39,615 bases of DNA from an uncultured Porphyromonadaceae bacterium (GCA_905198125.1 CAJKBH010000029.1:1-39615); one strand, 5' to 3'. Positions 30,585 through 39,475 are shown, numbered from the stretch's first letter. Notes: generated by a model not told the origin, from the letters alone. Numbers and translations are program-made.

Positions 30585-31847
30585 TCAGCCCTGAATACGG
30601 GCGAATAAATCGAGATACATAGCGGCCACGGACTGAGCGGAAAACCGCGACCGTGCCGACGACAACATGGCGTGGCGCAGAGCCGCGCCATTTTTTTGCA
30701 GCTCGCCGTAAGCGTAAGCTATGCCGCGGGCTATGCAGCGCGCCGTGTTCTCCACGCCGTCAAAATGCGCGATATATCCGGTGCGTCCGTGGTCCACGAT
30801 GTCGCGCTGGCCTCCACGGTCGGTGGCCACGGGCACGCAGCCCCAGGCCTGCCCCTCGACCAAGGTGCCCGGCAGCGTCTCGTACAGAGAGGTGGACGCC
30901 ACGATGTCGCCGGTGCCGTACAATCGACGCGTCTCGTTGGGACTGAGGAGGCCGCGGTGCGTGTGCGGAATGCCGAAATGTGCGATGGAATCGGGATTTT
31001 TTACGTTGCCGAAGGTCACCAATTCGCAGTTTTCGGCTATGTCGGGATAGTCGGAAGCCAGAATCTCGGTGGCCCGCACCATTATCGGCAGTCCCTTGAC
31101 CGTATCGTCGAGCCGCGCCGCGCCGAACAGTATGCGGCACTTGTCGCCCCTGAATCCATCGAAAAATTCGGGCTGTTCATCGTCAAAATGAAAGGCGTTC
31201 GGAATCACCGACACATCCTGGCCGGCCAACAGCCCCGATTCGGCGGCCTTATCCTTCAACCAATGGCTCACGGCCACGAAATGTATGCGCCGGCCGGGCA
31301 GATTATAGAGTTTATGTTTCCGTTGCCATGTCGAGGCGGAGATGTCTTTGGGGCCTTTGCGCGACCCGAGCAGCGGGCATTCGCCGCAGGTTTGCCGCCA
31401 GCGCGGACATTCGCCCGCATGATGGCATACGCCCGTCATGTTCCACATATCGTGCATGGTCCATACCACAGGCTTGCCGAGCCGCAGAAGGCGGTGTATG
31501 TCGTCGATACCCAACAGCCCCTGGTTGATCCAGTTCAGGCATATCACGTCCGCTTCCTTCACCCACGGATGGCGGTACAGCGACACTCCGCACGACGCGG
31601 TGTCTATCTTGAACAGCGTGTCGCGGTTCATGCCGTTGTGCAGGAATATGCCGAGTCGTTCGCGCAGGAAAGAGGCTTTCAACCGGAGGTTCGGGGCGGC
31701 CATTCCCACGCGCGGGTCGTCGTGCAGCCGTTCGGCCACGAGCATACGTGCATCCACGCCCGCGTCGCACAGCGCCTCCATCAGGCGGTAGCTCACCACC
31801 GCCGCGCCGCCTGTGCTGTCCGACTTGTTGATGATCACTACCTTCAT
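30585..31847 (-). CDS. Glycosyltransferase family 4 (GT-B fold)
   Basis: A 420-residue GT-B glycosyltransferase. The N-terminal domain starts KVVIINKSDSTGGAAVVSYRL with the glycine-rich acceptor loop. A Cys-rich segment (VCHHAGECPRWRQTCGECP) follows HDMWNMTG, seen in exopolysaccharide-type GT4 enzymes of this phylum. The C-terminal domain has IPNAF and the donor-sugar motif ETLPGTLVE, an EX7E pattern, then GCVPVATDRGG. No membrane segment is seen. It probably adds a sugar in capsule, exopolysaccharide or O-antigen synthesis; donor and acceptor are unknown. Its ATG overlaps the folA stop (ATGA at 31844-31847), so it is translationally coupled to folA, an odd pairing by function. Confidence 0.88.
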   Translation of the reverse strand: MKVVIINKSDSTGGAAVVSYRLMEALCDAGVDARMLVAERLHDDPRVGMAAPNLRLKASFLRERLGIFLHNGMNRDTLFKIDTASCGVSLYRHPWVKEADVICLNWINQGLLGIDDIHRLLRLGKPVVWTMHDMWNMTGVCHHAGECPRWRQTCGECPLLGSRKGPKDISASTWQRKHKLYNLPGRRIHFVAVSHWLKDKAAESGLLAGQDVSVIPNAFHFDDEQPEFFDGFRGDKCRILFGAARLDDTVKGLPIMVRATEILASDYPDIAENCELVTFGNVKNPDSIAHFGIPHTHRGLLSPNETRRLYGTGDIVASTSLYETLPGTLVEGQAWGCVPVATDRGGQRDIVDHGRTGYIAHFDGVENTARCIARGIAYAYGELQKNGAALRHAMLSSARSRFSAQSVAAMYLDLFARIQG

Positions 31848-32437
31848 CGCCGCGAGAATGTCACGTATTTGTATCCGATGCCGTTTGCCGATGTCATTTC
31901 CTCGGATTCATCGGTGATTTGCCACTGTCGTTCGGGCAGTTCGGGGAAGAAAGCGTCGGCGTCCGGCGTCCTGACATCCACAAGGGTGATGAGGGCCTTG
32001 GTGCAGTAGGGGAGAGCCTCGCGGTACACCTGCTCGCCGCCTATGATGATGGGCAGCTCATAGTTAGAGCACATAGCCACAGCCGCCTCGATGCTCTGAG
32101 CCGTCTCGGCGCCGGGGGCATAGTAGCTGTCGTTGCGCGTCACCACGATGTTGCGGCGTCCCGGCAACGGTTTCTTAGGCAGCGATTCCCACGTCTTGCG
32201 GCCCATTATCACCGCGTGTCCCATGGTGACCTGCCTGAAATGTTTCAGGTCCTCGCTCAGTCGCCAGGGTATCGCGCCCTGACGGCCTATGGCGCGGTCA
32301 GCGCCGCAGGCTACGACGCACCACACCTCGCGACCGCGCGATGTGGCTGAGTTATAGAGGGAAAACGGTGTCAGACGGGTCGCGTCGGCGGCCTGGGTCT
32401 CGTTTTGGTCTGACGGAAAAAGAATCGACATTTCCAT
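31844..32437 (-). CDS. folA: Dihydrofolate reductase
   Basis: An NADPH-dependent reductase of dihydrofolate, recycling the cofactor used by thymidylate synthase. It has VVACGADRAIGRQGAIPWRL, the acidic active-site residue in SEDLKHF, VIMGRKTWESL, LPGRRNIVVTRN and IIIGGEQVY. From ATG at 32437 it is 197 residues with about 36 extra N-terminal residues (SILFPSDQNETQAAD...). GTG at 32326 would give the standard length, beginning VWCVVACG, so the true start is open; the extension has no signal-peptide character. The gene overlaps the downstream glycosyltransferase by 4 bases and diverges from the Na/Pi transporter gene. Confidence 0.93.
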   Translation of the reverse strand: MEMSILFPSDQNETQAADATRLTPFSLYNSATSRGREVWCVVACGADRAIGRQGAIPWRLSEDLKHFRQVTMGHAVIMGRKTWESLPKKPLPGRRNIVVTRNDSYYAPGAETAQSIEAAVAMCSNYELPIIIGGEQVYREALPYCTKALITLVDVRTPDADAFFPELPERQWQITDESEEMTSANGIGYKYVTFSRR

Positions 32438-32487
32438 GATTCATAATATTTGAGGGTAAAATTAATAAAATAATGGAAATAATTTGG

Positions 32488-32495
32488 TAAATTTG
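32488..32495 (+). promoter_or_regulatory. -7 box (TAAATTTG) of the Na/Pi cotransporter gene
   Basis: TAAATTTG fits TAnnTTTG and lies in the folA-transporter divergent gap, 53 bases before the chosen ATG. No TTG at the usual -33 distance. Confidence 0.55.
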
Positions 32496-32548
32496 CAGAA
32501 ATAAAACCGGTGACGGCACCGAAGCCGCTTCACCCTAATGGCCCTACC

Positions 32549-34348
32549 ATGAGCTACACATTATTAGACTTTTTCTGTCTGCTGGCCTCCATCTGCCTGT
32601 TCCTGTACGGCATGAAGGTGATGAGCGAAGGCTTGCAGAAAGTAGCGGGCGACCGTCTCCGCAACATACTCGGAGTGATGACCCGCAACCGTGTCACAGG
32701 CGTATTGACCGGTATAGTGATTACGGCCCTGATCCAGAGTTCAAGCGCGTCCACCGTGATGGTGGTGAGCTTCGTGAACGCCGGCCTCATGTCGCTGCAA
32801 CAGGCCATGGCGGTGATATTCGGCGCCAACGTCGGCACTACGGTCACAACCTGGATTATCTCCGCATTCAGTTTTGAATTCAGTATTTCGGACTATTCAC
32901 TGGTGCTTCTGGCCATCGGCGTGCCGATGCTGTTCATGAAGAAGAGCGCATATAAGTCGCTGGGCGAGTTTCTGATAGGTTTCTCATTGCTGTTCATGGG
33001 CCTGGACATGATTTCGGAATATGTGCCCAACCTGCAGGAGAACCCCGAGATGCTGAAATTCGTGACCGAATGGACCAGCCTGGGCGTATGGTCGGTGCTG
33101 ATATTCTTCGCACTCGGCATCGTGTTCACCATGATAGCGCAGAGTTCGGCGGCCACGTTCGCCATCACGCTGATAATGTGCTCGCAGGGCTGGATTTCGT
33201 TCGCACTGGGATGCGCCATCATCCTCGGCGGCAACATCGGTACGACCATCACTCCTATCTTAGCGTCGCTGAGCGGTAACATAGCCGCCAAGCGCACGGC
33301 CATGGGCCACCTGCTGTTCAACGTGCTCGGCTCGGTGATAGTGCTGTTCATATTCCATCCCTTCATGGACCTGGTGGCCGACATCACCAGGATATGCACC
33401 GGCACCAACCCGATGGACATCAGCGCGGCGCAGGAGGCCGGAATGCGCGGCACCACGCTGCTGGACGAGAAGGGGGGCTACACCGCCACGGCCCAGAGCT
33501 GCGTGGCGTTCGGACTCGCCATGTTCCCCACCGTGTTCAACGCCTGCAACCTGATGATCATGATATGGTTCACCAAGCTGTATGTCAAGATAGTATGCTG
33601 GCTGGTGCCCGCACGCCACAAGGAGGAGGAAGAAGACTTTACGCTCAAATATATCGGTGGCGGTCTGATGACGGCCTCCGAGCTTAACATCCTGCAGGCG
33701 CAGAAGGAGATACAGCTCTACGGCAAGCGCGTGGAGCGTATGCTGAACATGGGCCGGCAGATGATACACCTCGAGGCCAAGAGCGAGGAGTATACCCAGA
33801 TCTACAACCGTATCGAGAAGTACGAGCAGATTTCCGACCGCATGGAGATAGAGATCGGAACATATCTGAACCACATAGCCGAGGGACGTCTCAGCCCCGA
33901 AGGCAAGATGCGCATCTCGGGAATGCTCCGTATCGTGTCGGAAATCGAATCGATAGGCGACGGCTGCTTCAACGTGGCCAAGACGCTGCAGCGCAAGAAC
34001 CAGAACCACGTGGAATTCAACGACGGCGTGATGAAGGAGATAGACCAGATGTTCGACATGGTGGCGAAAGCCATGACCAACATGCTGGCAATCCTGGACG
34101 AAATGGAGCGTCCCGAAAGCAGCCGCATCGTCGAGGCCTACAACAAGGAACGCGAAATCAACAATCTACGCAACTCTCTGCGTGACGGCAATATATTCAA
34201 TATCAACAATAAGGAATATGGCTACCAGGAGGGTATCTTCTTCATGGACCTGATAGGAGAGGCCGAGAAACTGGCGGATTATATGCTCAACGTGGTGGAG
34301 GGTGTGAAACATCAGTTCAAGAGCGCTCCGGAAACGGCCGGAGCCTGA
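32549..34348 (+). CDS. Na+/phosphate cotransporter with PhoU-like C-terminal domain
   Basis: A 599-residue inner-membrane protein from ATG 32549 (MSYTLLDFFCLLAS); a GTG at 32510 would add 13 Pro-rich residues before the first membrane helix and is less likely. Two inverted repeats each carry the NptA/SLC34 signature: QSSSAST (Q63-T69) with GANVGTTVT, and QSSAATF (from Q198) with GGNIGTTITPI. About eight to ten hydrophobic segments fill the first 340 residues. The C-terminal 220 residues are cytosolic helices of the PhoU/DUF47 type. It probably imports phosphate with sodium. manC follows after 34 bases without a terminator. Confidence 0.92.
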   Translation: MSYTLLDFFCLLASICLFLYGMKVMSEGLQKVAGDRLRNILGVMTRNRVTGVLTGIVITALIQSSSASTVMVVSFVNAGLMSLQQAMAVIFGANVGTTVTTWIISAFSFEFSISDYSLVLLAIGVPMLFMKKSAYKSLGEFLIGFSLLFMGLDMISEYVPNLQENPEMLKFVTEWTSLGVWSVLIFFALGIVFTMIAQSSAATFAITLIMCSQGWISFALGCAIILGGNIGTTITPILASLSGNIAAKRTAMGHLLFNVLGSVIVLFIFHPFMDLVADITRICTGTNPMDISAAQEAGMRGTTLLDEKGGYTATAQSCVAFGLAMFPTVFNACNLMIMIWFTKLYVKIVCWLVPARHKEEEEDFTLKYIGGGLMTASELNILQAQKEIQLYGKRVERMLNMGRQMIHLEAKSEEYTQIYNRIEKYEQISDRMEIEIGTYLNHIAEGRLSPEGKMRISGMLRIVSEIESIGDGCFNVAKTLQRKNQNHVEFNDGVMKEIDQMFDMVAKAMTNMLAILDEMERPESSRIVEAYNKEREINNLRNSLRDGNIFNINNKEYGYQEGIFFMDLIGEAEKLADYMLNVVEGVKHQFKSAPETAGA

Positions 34349-34382
34349 CGTTAATATTTTATCGGATAGACAATTTGCTATC

Positions 34383-35483
34383 ATGGAAACCTCAGATAAG
34401 AAAAACAACCGCTATTGCGTGATAATGTGTGGCGGCGTCGGGTCGCGCTTCTGGCCCGTGAGCCGCACGCACCTGCCCAAGCAGTTCCTGGACCTGTTCG
34501 GCACGGGCCGCAGCCTGCTGCAGATGACAGTGGACCGCATATTGCCCATCTGTAATATTGAAAACATAATACTGGTCACAAACCGGGCCTATCGGGAGAC
34601 GGTGCGCGAGCAGCTGCCCGACATAGACCCCGGCAACATACTGCTGGAGCCTGCGCGCCGCAACACGGCGCCCTGCGTGTGCTGGGCCGCGCGCCATATA
34701 TATGCCCGGAACCCGGAAGCCTCCATCGTGACGCTCCCATCCGACCATCTGATTCTGCGCGAGACGGCCTTTCACGAGGCCCTGCGCAACGGCCTGAACT
34801 TCGTGGAACAGGGCGACCGCCTGCTGACCATAGGCATCAGGCCCACTTCCCCCCATACAGGCTACGGCTATATCCAGCTCGGCGAGATGTTCGACGAGGA
34901 GCACAACATACGCCACGTCAAGTCATTCACCGAGAAGCCGAACCTGGAAATGGCCACGCTGTTCATGAACAGCGGCGAGTTCTACTGGAACTCCGGCATG
35001 TTCCTGTGGCGCGCCGACTCGGTGCTGAAGGCTTTCGCCGAATACGCTCCGGAAATAGCCAACATATTCGAGGCCGGCGCCGGTTACTACAGCACTCCGC
35101 AGGAACAGGACTTCATAGAGAAGGCATTTCCCACTTCGCCCAACATATCGGTGGACTATGCCATCATGGAGAAAGCCCGCAACGTATATGTGGAGACCGC
35201 TGACCTGGGCTGGTCGGACCTCGGCTCGTGGAAGGCGCTGTACGAGCATTCGCCCAAATCGCATGCCGGCAACGTGACGCAGGGATGCAAGGTGCTGGCC
35301 GGCGACTGCAGGAACTCCATCTTCGCTACCGGCGGTGACAAGATTATCGTGGCCGGTGGCCTGGACGGCTACATTGTGGCCGACACCGAAAACGCCCTGC
35401 TGGTATATCCCATCTCCGACGAGCAGAAGATACGCCAGCTTGTCAACGAGGTTAAGGACCGTTTCGGCGAAAAATTCATATAA
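34383..35483 (+). CDS. manC: Mannose-1-phosphate guanylyltransferase
   Basis: A 366-residue cytosolic nucleotidyltransferase that makes GDP-mannose from GTP and mannose-1-phosphate, for capsule, O-antigen and GDP-fucose synthesis. The nucleotide-binding motif GGVGSRFWPVSR (17-28) is followed by LPKQF (31-35). LPSDHLI, FTEKPN (pyrophosphorylase signature), WNSGMFLW and SVDYAIMEKA are all typical. The length matches the single-domain form, without the C-terminal isomerase domain of bifunctional ManC/AlgA. It may be cotranscribed with the transporter upstream and, 7 bases downstream, the lipoprotein gene. Confidence 0.93.
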   Translation: METSDKKNNRYCVIMCGGVGSRFWPVSRTHLPKQFLDLFGTGRSLLQMTVDRILPICNIENIILVTNRAYRETVREQLPDIDPGNILLEPARRNTAPCVCWAARHIYARNPEASIVTLPSDHLILRETAFHEALRNGLNFVEQGDRLLTIGIRPTSPHTGYGYIQLGEMFDEEHNIRHVKSFTEKPNLEMATLFMNSGEFYWNSGMFLWRADSVLKAFAEYAPEIANIFEAGAGYYSTPQEQDFIEKAFPTSPNISVDYAIMEKARNVYVETADLGWSDLGSWKALYEHSPKSHAGNVTQGCKVLAGDCRNSIFATGGDKIIVAGGLDGYIVADTENALLVYPISDEQKIRQLVNEVKDRFGEKFI

Positions 35484-35490
35484 CGACATT

Positions 35491-36561
35491 ATGACCCTTA
35501 CTCTGCGCAAACTCCCCGGATTCCTGTCGATATTGGTGTTGACGCTCCTGACGCTGACGGGCTGCGTCAAGAATGAGTTCCAGGTGGAATTCAAGCTGCC
35601 CGCCGGTGTGAACGAAAGCTACACCATGCTCTACTATGTGTCCGATTCCGAGAAGGGATGGCTCTACGACCAGGTGGCCGTGGTGCAGCAGGGGAAATGT
35701 CAGATGAAGGGCATAACGCGCAATCCGACGCTGATATATGTGTTCCAGGGTGCGCAGGAGCCGGGCGTGGTGATATATGCCGAGCGCGGCGATAAGATAG
35801 AGATAACCGGCGACAGCGGGTCGCCCGCTTCATGGAGTGTGTCGGGCAACGAGATAAACGAGGCCCTGAGCGCATGGCGCGCCGAGAACAGGAATGCCCT
35901 CAGCGCGCGCGACAATAAGAAGGTGAACGAGGCCGTGGCGAAATATGTCAAGGCCCATCCTGAGGATCCGGTATCAACCATCCTTCTGGAGGTATATTAC
36001 GACCGCAGCCTTGACACGGCGGCCTTCGAGTCTCTGTTCAAGAGCCTGAAAGGGGAGGCCTCGGATGTGCGCTGGATGGAACTGATGAGCCGCTCCGACC
36101 TGTTGGGCGGCTTCGAGCCGTTGAAGCAGACGGCCGCTCCGCTGATTCTGCGCACTGCCGGCAATGGCGCCGACACAATCGGCTTCAACGACCAGCCGGC
36201 GTTGCTCTATTTCTCGTACAATAACTACGACGCGCGCAAGGACGACGTCTCCAAGATGAAGCAGCTGCTGAAAGAGCGCACCGACTCCGGCAAGCCTCAG
36301 ATAGTGAGCATATCGCTTGAGAACGATTCGTCCAGCTGGCGTTATCAGGCTCGCATGGACTCGCTGAAGGGCGCCGTGGTGGCATGGATGCCCCTCTCGT
36401 TCGCCGATCCCGCCGCCGTTTCGTTAGGCTTGGAAAAGGCCCCCTGCTTCATCGTGGTGGGCAAGAAGGGCAAGATTCTGTATCGTGGCACGTCGCCGGA
36501 CGATGCCGCCCGCAAGCTGCGCGACGCCGCCGGCATGAAGAAGAAAGCCGAAAACAAATAA
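35491..36561 (+). CDS. Lipoprotein with DUF4369-like and degenerate thioredoxin-like domains
   Basis: A 356-residue lipoprotein from ATG 35491, 7 bases after the manC stop; the frame is open further upstream inside manC but that part is only overlap. The signal ends LTLTGC. The N-terminal 110 residues (FQVEFKLPAG, LIYVFQGAQEPGVVIYAERGDKIEI) resemble DUF4369, the domain found before thiol-disulfide oxidoreductases in Bacteroidetes. A helical linker follows. The last 140 residues look thioredoxin-like, including the cis-Pro strand KAPCFIVVGKKGKILYRG, but where CXXC should be (after PALLYFS) the sequence is YNNYDARKD. So it is probably not redox-active and may be a binding or structural protein. 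It ends 8 bases before the next ATG. Confidence 0.75.
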   Translation: MTLTLRKLPGFLSILVLTLLTLTGCVKNEFQVEFKLPAGVNESYTMLYYVSDSEKGWLYDQVAVVQQGKCQMKGITRNPTLIYVFQGAQEPGVVIYAERGDKIEITGDSGSPASWSVSGNEINEALSAWRAENRNALSARDNKKVNEAVAKYVKAHPEDPVSTILLEVYYDRSLDTAAFESLFKSLKGEASDVRWMELMSRSDLLGGFEPLKQTAAPLILRTAGNGADTIGFNDQPALLYFSYNNYDARKDDVSKMKQLLKERTDSGKPQIVSISLENDSSSWRYQARMDSLKGAVVAWMPLSFADPAAVSLGLEKAPCFIVVGKKGKILYRGTSPDDAARKLRDAAGMKKKAENK

Positions 36562-36569
36562 GACCGCCT

Positions 36570-38114
36570 ATGCTGACAAAGGTATATAGCGCGAGCATCC
36601 AGGGGATAGACGCGATGGCCGTTACCATCGAGACCGACATTGGCAAGGGCGCTGCATATAATGTCAGCGGACTGGCCGACACGACGGTCAAGGAGAGCTA
36701 CGACCGCATCGTCGCGGCCATGCAGCACAGCGGCTTCTCGTTCCCCCGCATGCGCATCACCATCAACCTGGCTCCCGCCGACGTCAAGAAGGAAGGCTCC
36801 GGGTTCGACCTGCCCATCACCATAGGCCTGCTTACAGCCTCCGAACAGCTGAAGGTGCCGGATCTGAACCAATACATGCTGGCCGGTGAGCTGAGTCTTG
36901 ACGGGTCGCTGCTGCCGGTCAAGGGCGCGCTGCCGATGGCAGTGAAGGCCAGGGCAATGGGGCTGAAAAGGCTGATAGTGCCTGAAGCCAACGTGACCGA
37001 AGCCGCCGTGGTCGACCGGCTGGAGGTTTATGGCGCCCGGAATCTGCGTGACGTAGCCGAGATCATGACCGGCACATCCACGTTGCAGCCCATGCGTATA
37101 GACACACGCGCCCTGTTTGCCCGCGACGCCGGGCATTTCGATTTCGATTTTTCGGAAGTCAAGGGTCAGGAATCGGTTAAGCGGGCCTTTGAGGTGGCTT
37201 GCGCCGGCGGTCATAATCTGCTGATGGTAGGGCCTCCCGGAGCCGGCAAGTCGATGATGGCCAAGAGGCTCCCTTCCATACTGCCTCCGCTCAGCATGGG
37301 CGAGGCGCTGGAGACCACCAAGATACATTCCGTGGCCGGCAAACTGCGGCGCGGCGACATGCTGATGACCTCCCGTCCGTTCCGCACGCCGCATCACACC
37401 GTCTCGCCCGTAGCCCTGGTGGGCGGCGGCGCCAGCCCGATGCCCGGCGAGATAAGTCTGGCCCATAACGGTGTGCTCTTTCTCGACGAATTTCCTGAAT
37501 TTCCCCGCTCCGTCCTTGAAGTGCTGAGACAGCCCATCGAGGACCGTGTCATCACCGTGTCCAGGGCAAAGTACACGGTGCAGTATCCAGCGAGCTTCAT
37601 GCTGGTGGCTTCGATGAATCCATGCCCCTGCGGATATTACGGCCACCCCACGCGCCCCTGCACATGTACGCCCGGAGCCGTGGCAAGGTATATGAACAAG
37701 ATCAGCGGCCCGTTGCTGGACCGCATCGACCTGCATGTGGAGATCGAGCCTGTGGCCTTCGACGACATGGCCTCGACCGAGCCGGCCGAGAGTTCGGCCG
37801 CAATACGCGAGCGCGTCATTGCCGCGCGCCGCATCCAGGAAGAACGCTTCAGGAACGAGAAGGGGATATATTGCAACGCGCAGATGAACTCGCGCCTGCT
37901 GCGCAGATACGCCTGGCCCGATGCCGAAGGACTGGCCAGGCTCAAGGAGCAGATGGAGCGGCTGAATATGTCGGCACGCGCCTTCGACCGCATTCTGCGC
38001 GTGGCCCGCACTATCGCCGACCTCGACGCCTCCGAGCGCGTCCAGCCCCGCCACATCGCCGAGGCCATCGGCTACCGCAGCCTCGACCGCGCCTCCTACG
38101 GCACCGCATTCTGA
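36570..38114 (+). CDS. YifB/ComM-family Mg-chelatase-like AAA+ ATPase
   Basis: A 514-residue protein from ATG 36570; the frame is open upstream but only within the preceding gene. Domains: an N-terminal Lon-S16-like domain (about 1-170, GFDLPITIGLL), the AAA+ core with Walker A GPPGAGKS (221-228) and Walker B VLFLDE (302-307), a four-Cys cluster (352, 354, 364 and 366 in NPCPCGYYG...CTC), and a C-terminal Mg-chelatase-type helical domain (SARAFDRILRVARTIADLD). ComM of other bacteria is a hexameric helicase promoting branch migration during natural transformation; YifB homologues are widespread also in species not known to be competent. Its presence downstream of a possible DNA-uptake locus is notable but the gene is common in this phylum. 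Confidence 0.9.
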   Translation: MLTKVYSASIQGIDAMAVTIETDIGKGAAYNVSGLADTTVKESYDRIVAAMQHSGFSFPRMRITINLAPADVKKEGSGFDLPITIGLLTASEQLKVPDLNQYMLAGELSLDGSLLPVKGALPMAVKARAMGLKRLIVPEANVTEAAVVDRLEVYGARNLRDVAEIMTGTSTLQPMRIDTRALFARDAGHFDFDFSEVKGQESVKRAFEVACAGGHNLLMVGPPGAGKSMMAKRLPSILPPLSMGEALETTKIHSVAGKLRRGDMLMTSRPFRTPHHTVSPVALVGGGASPMPGEISLAHNGVLFLDEFPEFPRSVLEVLRQPIEDRVITVSRAKYTVQYPASFMLVASMNPCPCGYYGHPTRPCTCTPGAVARYMNKISGPLLDRIDLHVEIEPVAFDDMASTEPAESSAAIRERVIAARRIQEERFRNEKGIYCNAQMNSRLLRRYAWPDAEGLARLKEQMERLNMSARAFDRILRVARTIADLDASERVQPRHIAEAIGYRSLDRASYGTAF

Positions 38115-38150
38115 CCCCGCCTGGGGGCGCCTGCCGCCTCCACCTGCCTC

Positions 38151-38275
38151 CTTCGGCTTCCGCCTCAGCACAGCCAAAGAGAAGCCGCCTCTCCTCCCTC
38201 CTCCTCCCGCCGCCCTCCGTCTCTCCGCCCTCCGCCTTTGCGCTCTCCTTTTCGGCGCCGAGGCGGAAGCCGAAG
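38151..38275. repeat. Head-to-head 16-base inverted repeat before the transposase (REP/BIME-like)
   Basis: CTTCGGCTTCCGCCTC at 38151-38166 and GAGGCGGAAGCCGAAG at 38260-38275 are exact reverse complements, 93 bases apart. The space between is almost all pyrimidine on the plus strand (CCTCC, CTCTCC runs). A near copy of the right arm lies after the transposase at 39476-39494. Paired short palindromic units next to a REP-associated transposase are the arrangement known as BIMEs in enterobacteria. The structure also stands where a terminator for the YifB gene would be. Confidence 0.7.
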
Positions 38276-38327
38276 AAAAAAGAATAGAATCAATACAAAC
38301 CTACTGTTAATTTAATTCCGACTCAAT

Positions 38328-39437
38328 ATGCGCCCGGACTCATCCTCATCTGCATCCCCGTCCCCGGATTCTTCCTCATCTGCCTCCCAATCCCCGGATT
38401 CTTCCTCCTCCGGCTTCCCGGCCCATCATCCGCTTCCCGAATTCATGAAGGGAAATGAGCCTGCGCGTACAGTGGGAGGCCGGAAGCATCCGAAGCGGGC
38501 GTTCTTTCACGATTACTGCTCGCCCGGCTTTTACATGATAACTGCCACGACTCTGCCAGGTTCGCCTCGGCTGTCGGAGATTCCGGACCGGGATGCCAGG
38601 GAAATAAGGAAAGGGGAGATGATAATTCCTGATAATACGCGGCTCGGGGAAAAGATTAAAGAGGAAATCCAGTCAATACCCGCCCATCATCCGGAGATGA
38701 GGATCCTGCGCTTCGTTATAATGCCGGACCATATCCATATCGTGCTGCAGGTCACAGCCAGGCTGAAGCGGATGCTGGGCAGCGAGCTTGCGGGCTTCTT
38801 CGGCGCGTGCTCCAAGGCGAGCAGCCGCCTGCAGGGGCTGACTGAGGTAAAGACCCTGTTCGAGACTTTCCACGACCGTGTGATTCTGAGCCACGAGCAG
38901 CTGGGCCGTGCCATCAAGTATGTGGAGGACAATCCGCGTCGCTATATCTACAGGAGGCGCTATCCGGATCTGTTCAGGCGCTATCTGCATCTGGAGGTGG
39001 CGGGACATGAATATGCGGCGTTCGGCAATATATTCCTGCTGAAGGAGATGTGTCTGTTGCCTGTGCGGATTCACCGTCGTTGGAGCGAACAGGAATTCTA
39101 GACGTATTCCGACCGGTGCCGGGCTGAGATAGACAGGGGAGCGGTGCCGATCACGCCGGCAATCCATCCGGCCGAGAAGGCCATAGTTCAATATGCCCGC
39201 GATAACGGCGGCAGGATGATAATGCTAAAGGACCAAGGCTTCGAGGAGCGGTTCAAGCCTAAGGGTACTGATTTTGATTTATGTTGCGACGGGCGGTTGC
39301 TGTTGCTGGCGCCCTGGCCCGAGAACGTGGGCCGTAAATCGACATCCGGCTATGCCGAATTCCATCGGATGAACGACCTGGCTCTCTCCATCGCCTCCCT
39401 GCCTCATTCCGAACGCCTCCTGCTGAAAGGAAAATAG
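38328..39437 (+). pseudogene. REP-associated tyrosine transposase-like gene split by an in-frame amber codon
   Basis: The frame from ATG 38328 gives 257 residues to TAG at 39099-39101, then continues open in the same frame (TYSDRCRAEIDRGAVPITP) to TAA at 39435-39437, so this is one gene with an internal stop. Residues 1-39 are Ser/Pro repeats; M40 (38445) is an alternative start. The Y1/HUH transposase domain (about 55-215) shows VIMPDHIHIVL with His135-x-His137 and FHDRVILSHEQLGRAIKYVEDNPRRY with candidate Tyr198. After it, GNIFLLKEM...RRWSEQEF continues across the stop into a Rossmann/DprA-like segment (IHPAEKAIVQYARDNGGRMI, ERFKPKG, LCCDGRLLLLAPWPE), which I recall as the usual C-terminal part of such Bacteroidales proteins. 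The catalytic part precedes the stop, so it could still work truncated. The family call rests on motifs only. Confidence 0.75.
38336..38425 (+). repeat. 30-base tandem repeats encoding a Ser-rich N-terminus
   Basis: Three copies with 30-base period begin at 38336, 38366 and 38396 (GGA(C/T)T...CATCTGC...TCCCC). In frame they give DSSSSASPSP, DSSSSASQSP and a diverged DSSSSGFPAH. They keep the same C/T-rich character as the tract before the gene, so the upstream low-complexity region may have expanded into the coding frame. Confidence 0.75.
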
Positions 39438-39475
39438 ATAAGAACCGGAATAAAGGCTGCCTTCCTGCCCGTCCT

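Noticed and set aside
39144..39437. A separate 97-residue gene starting with GTG after the transposase
   Set aside because: It is in the same frame as the transposase with protein-like sequence joining them across the TAG, so it is better read as the C-terminal part of one interrupted gene.
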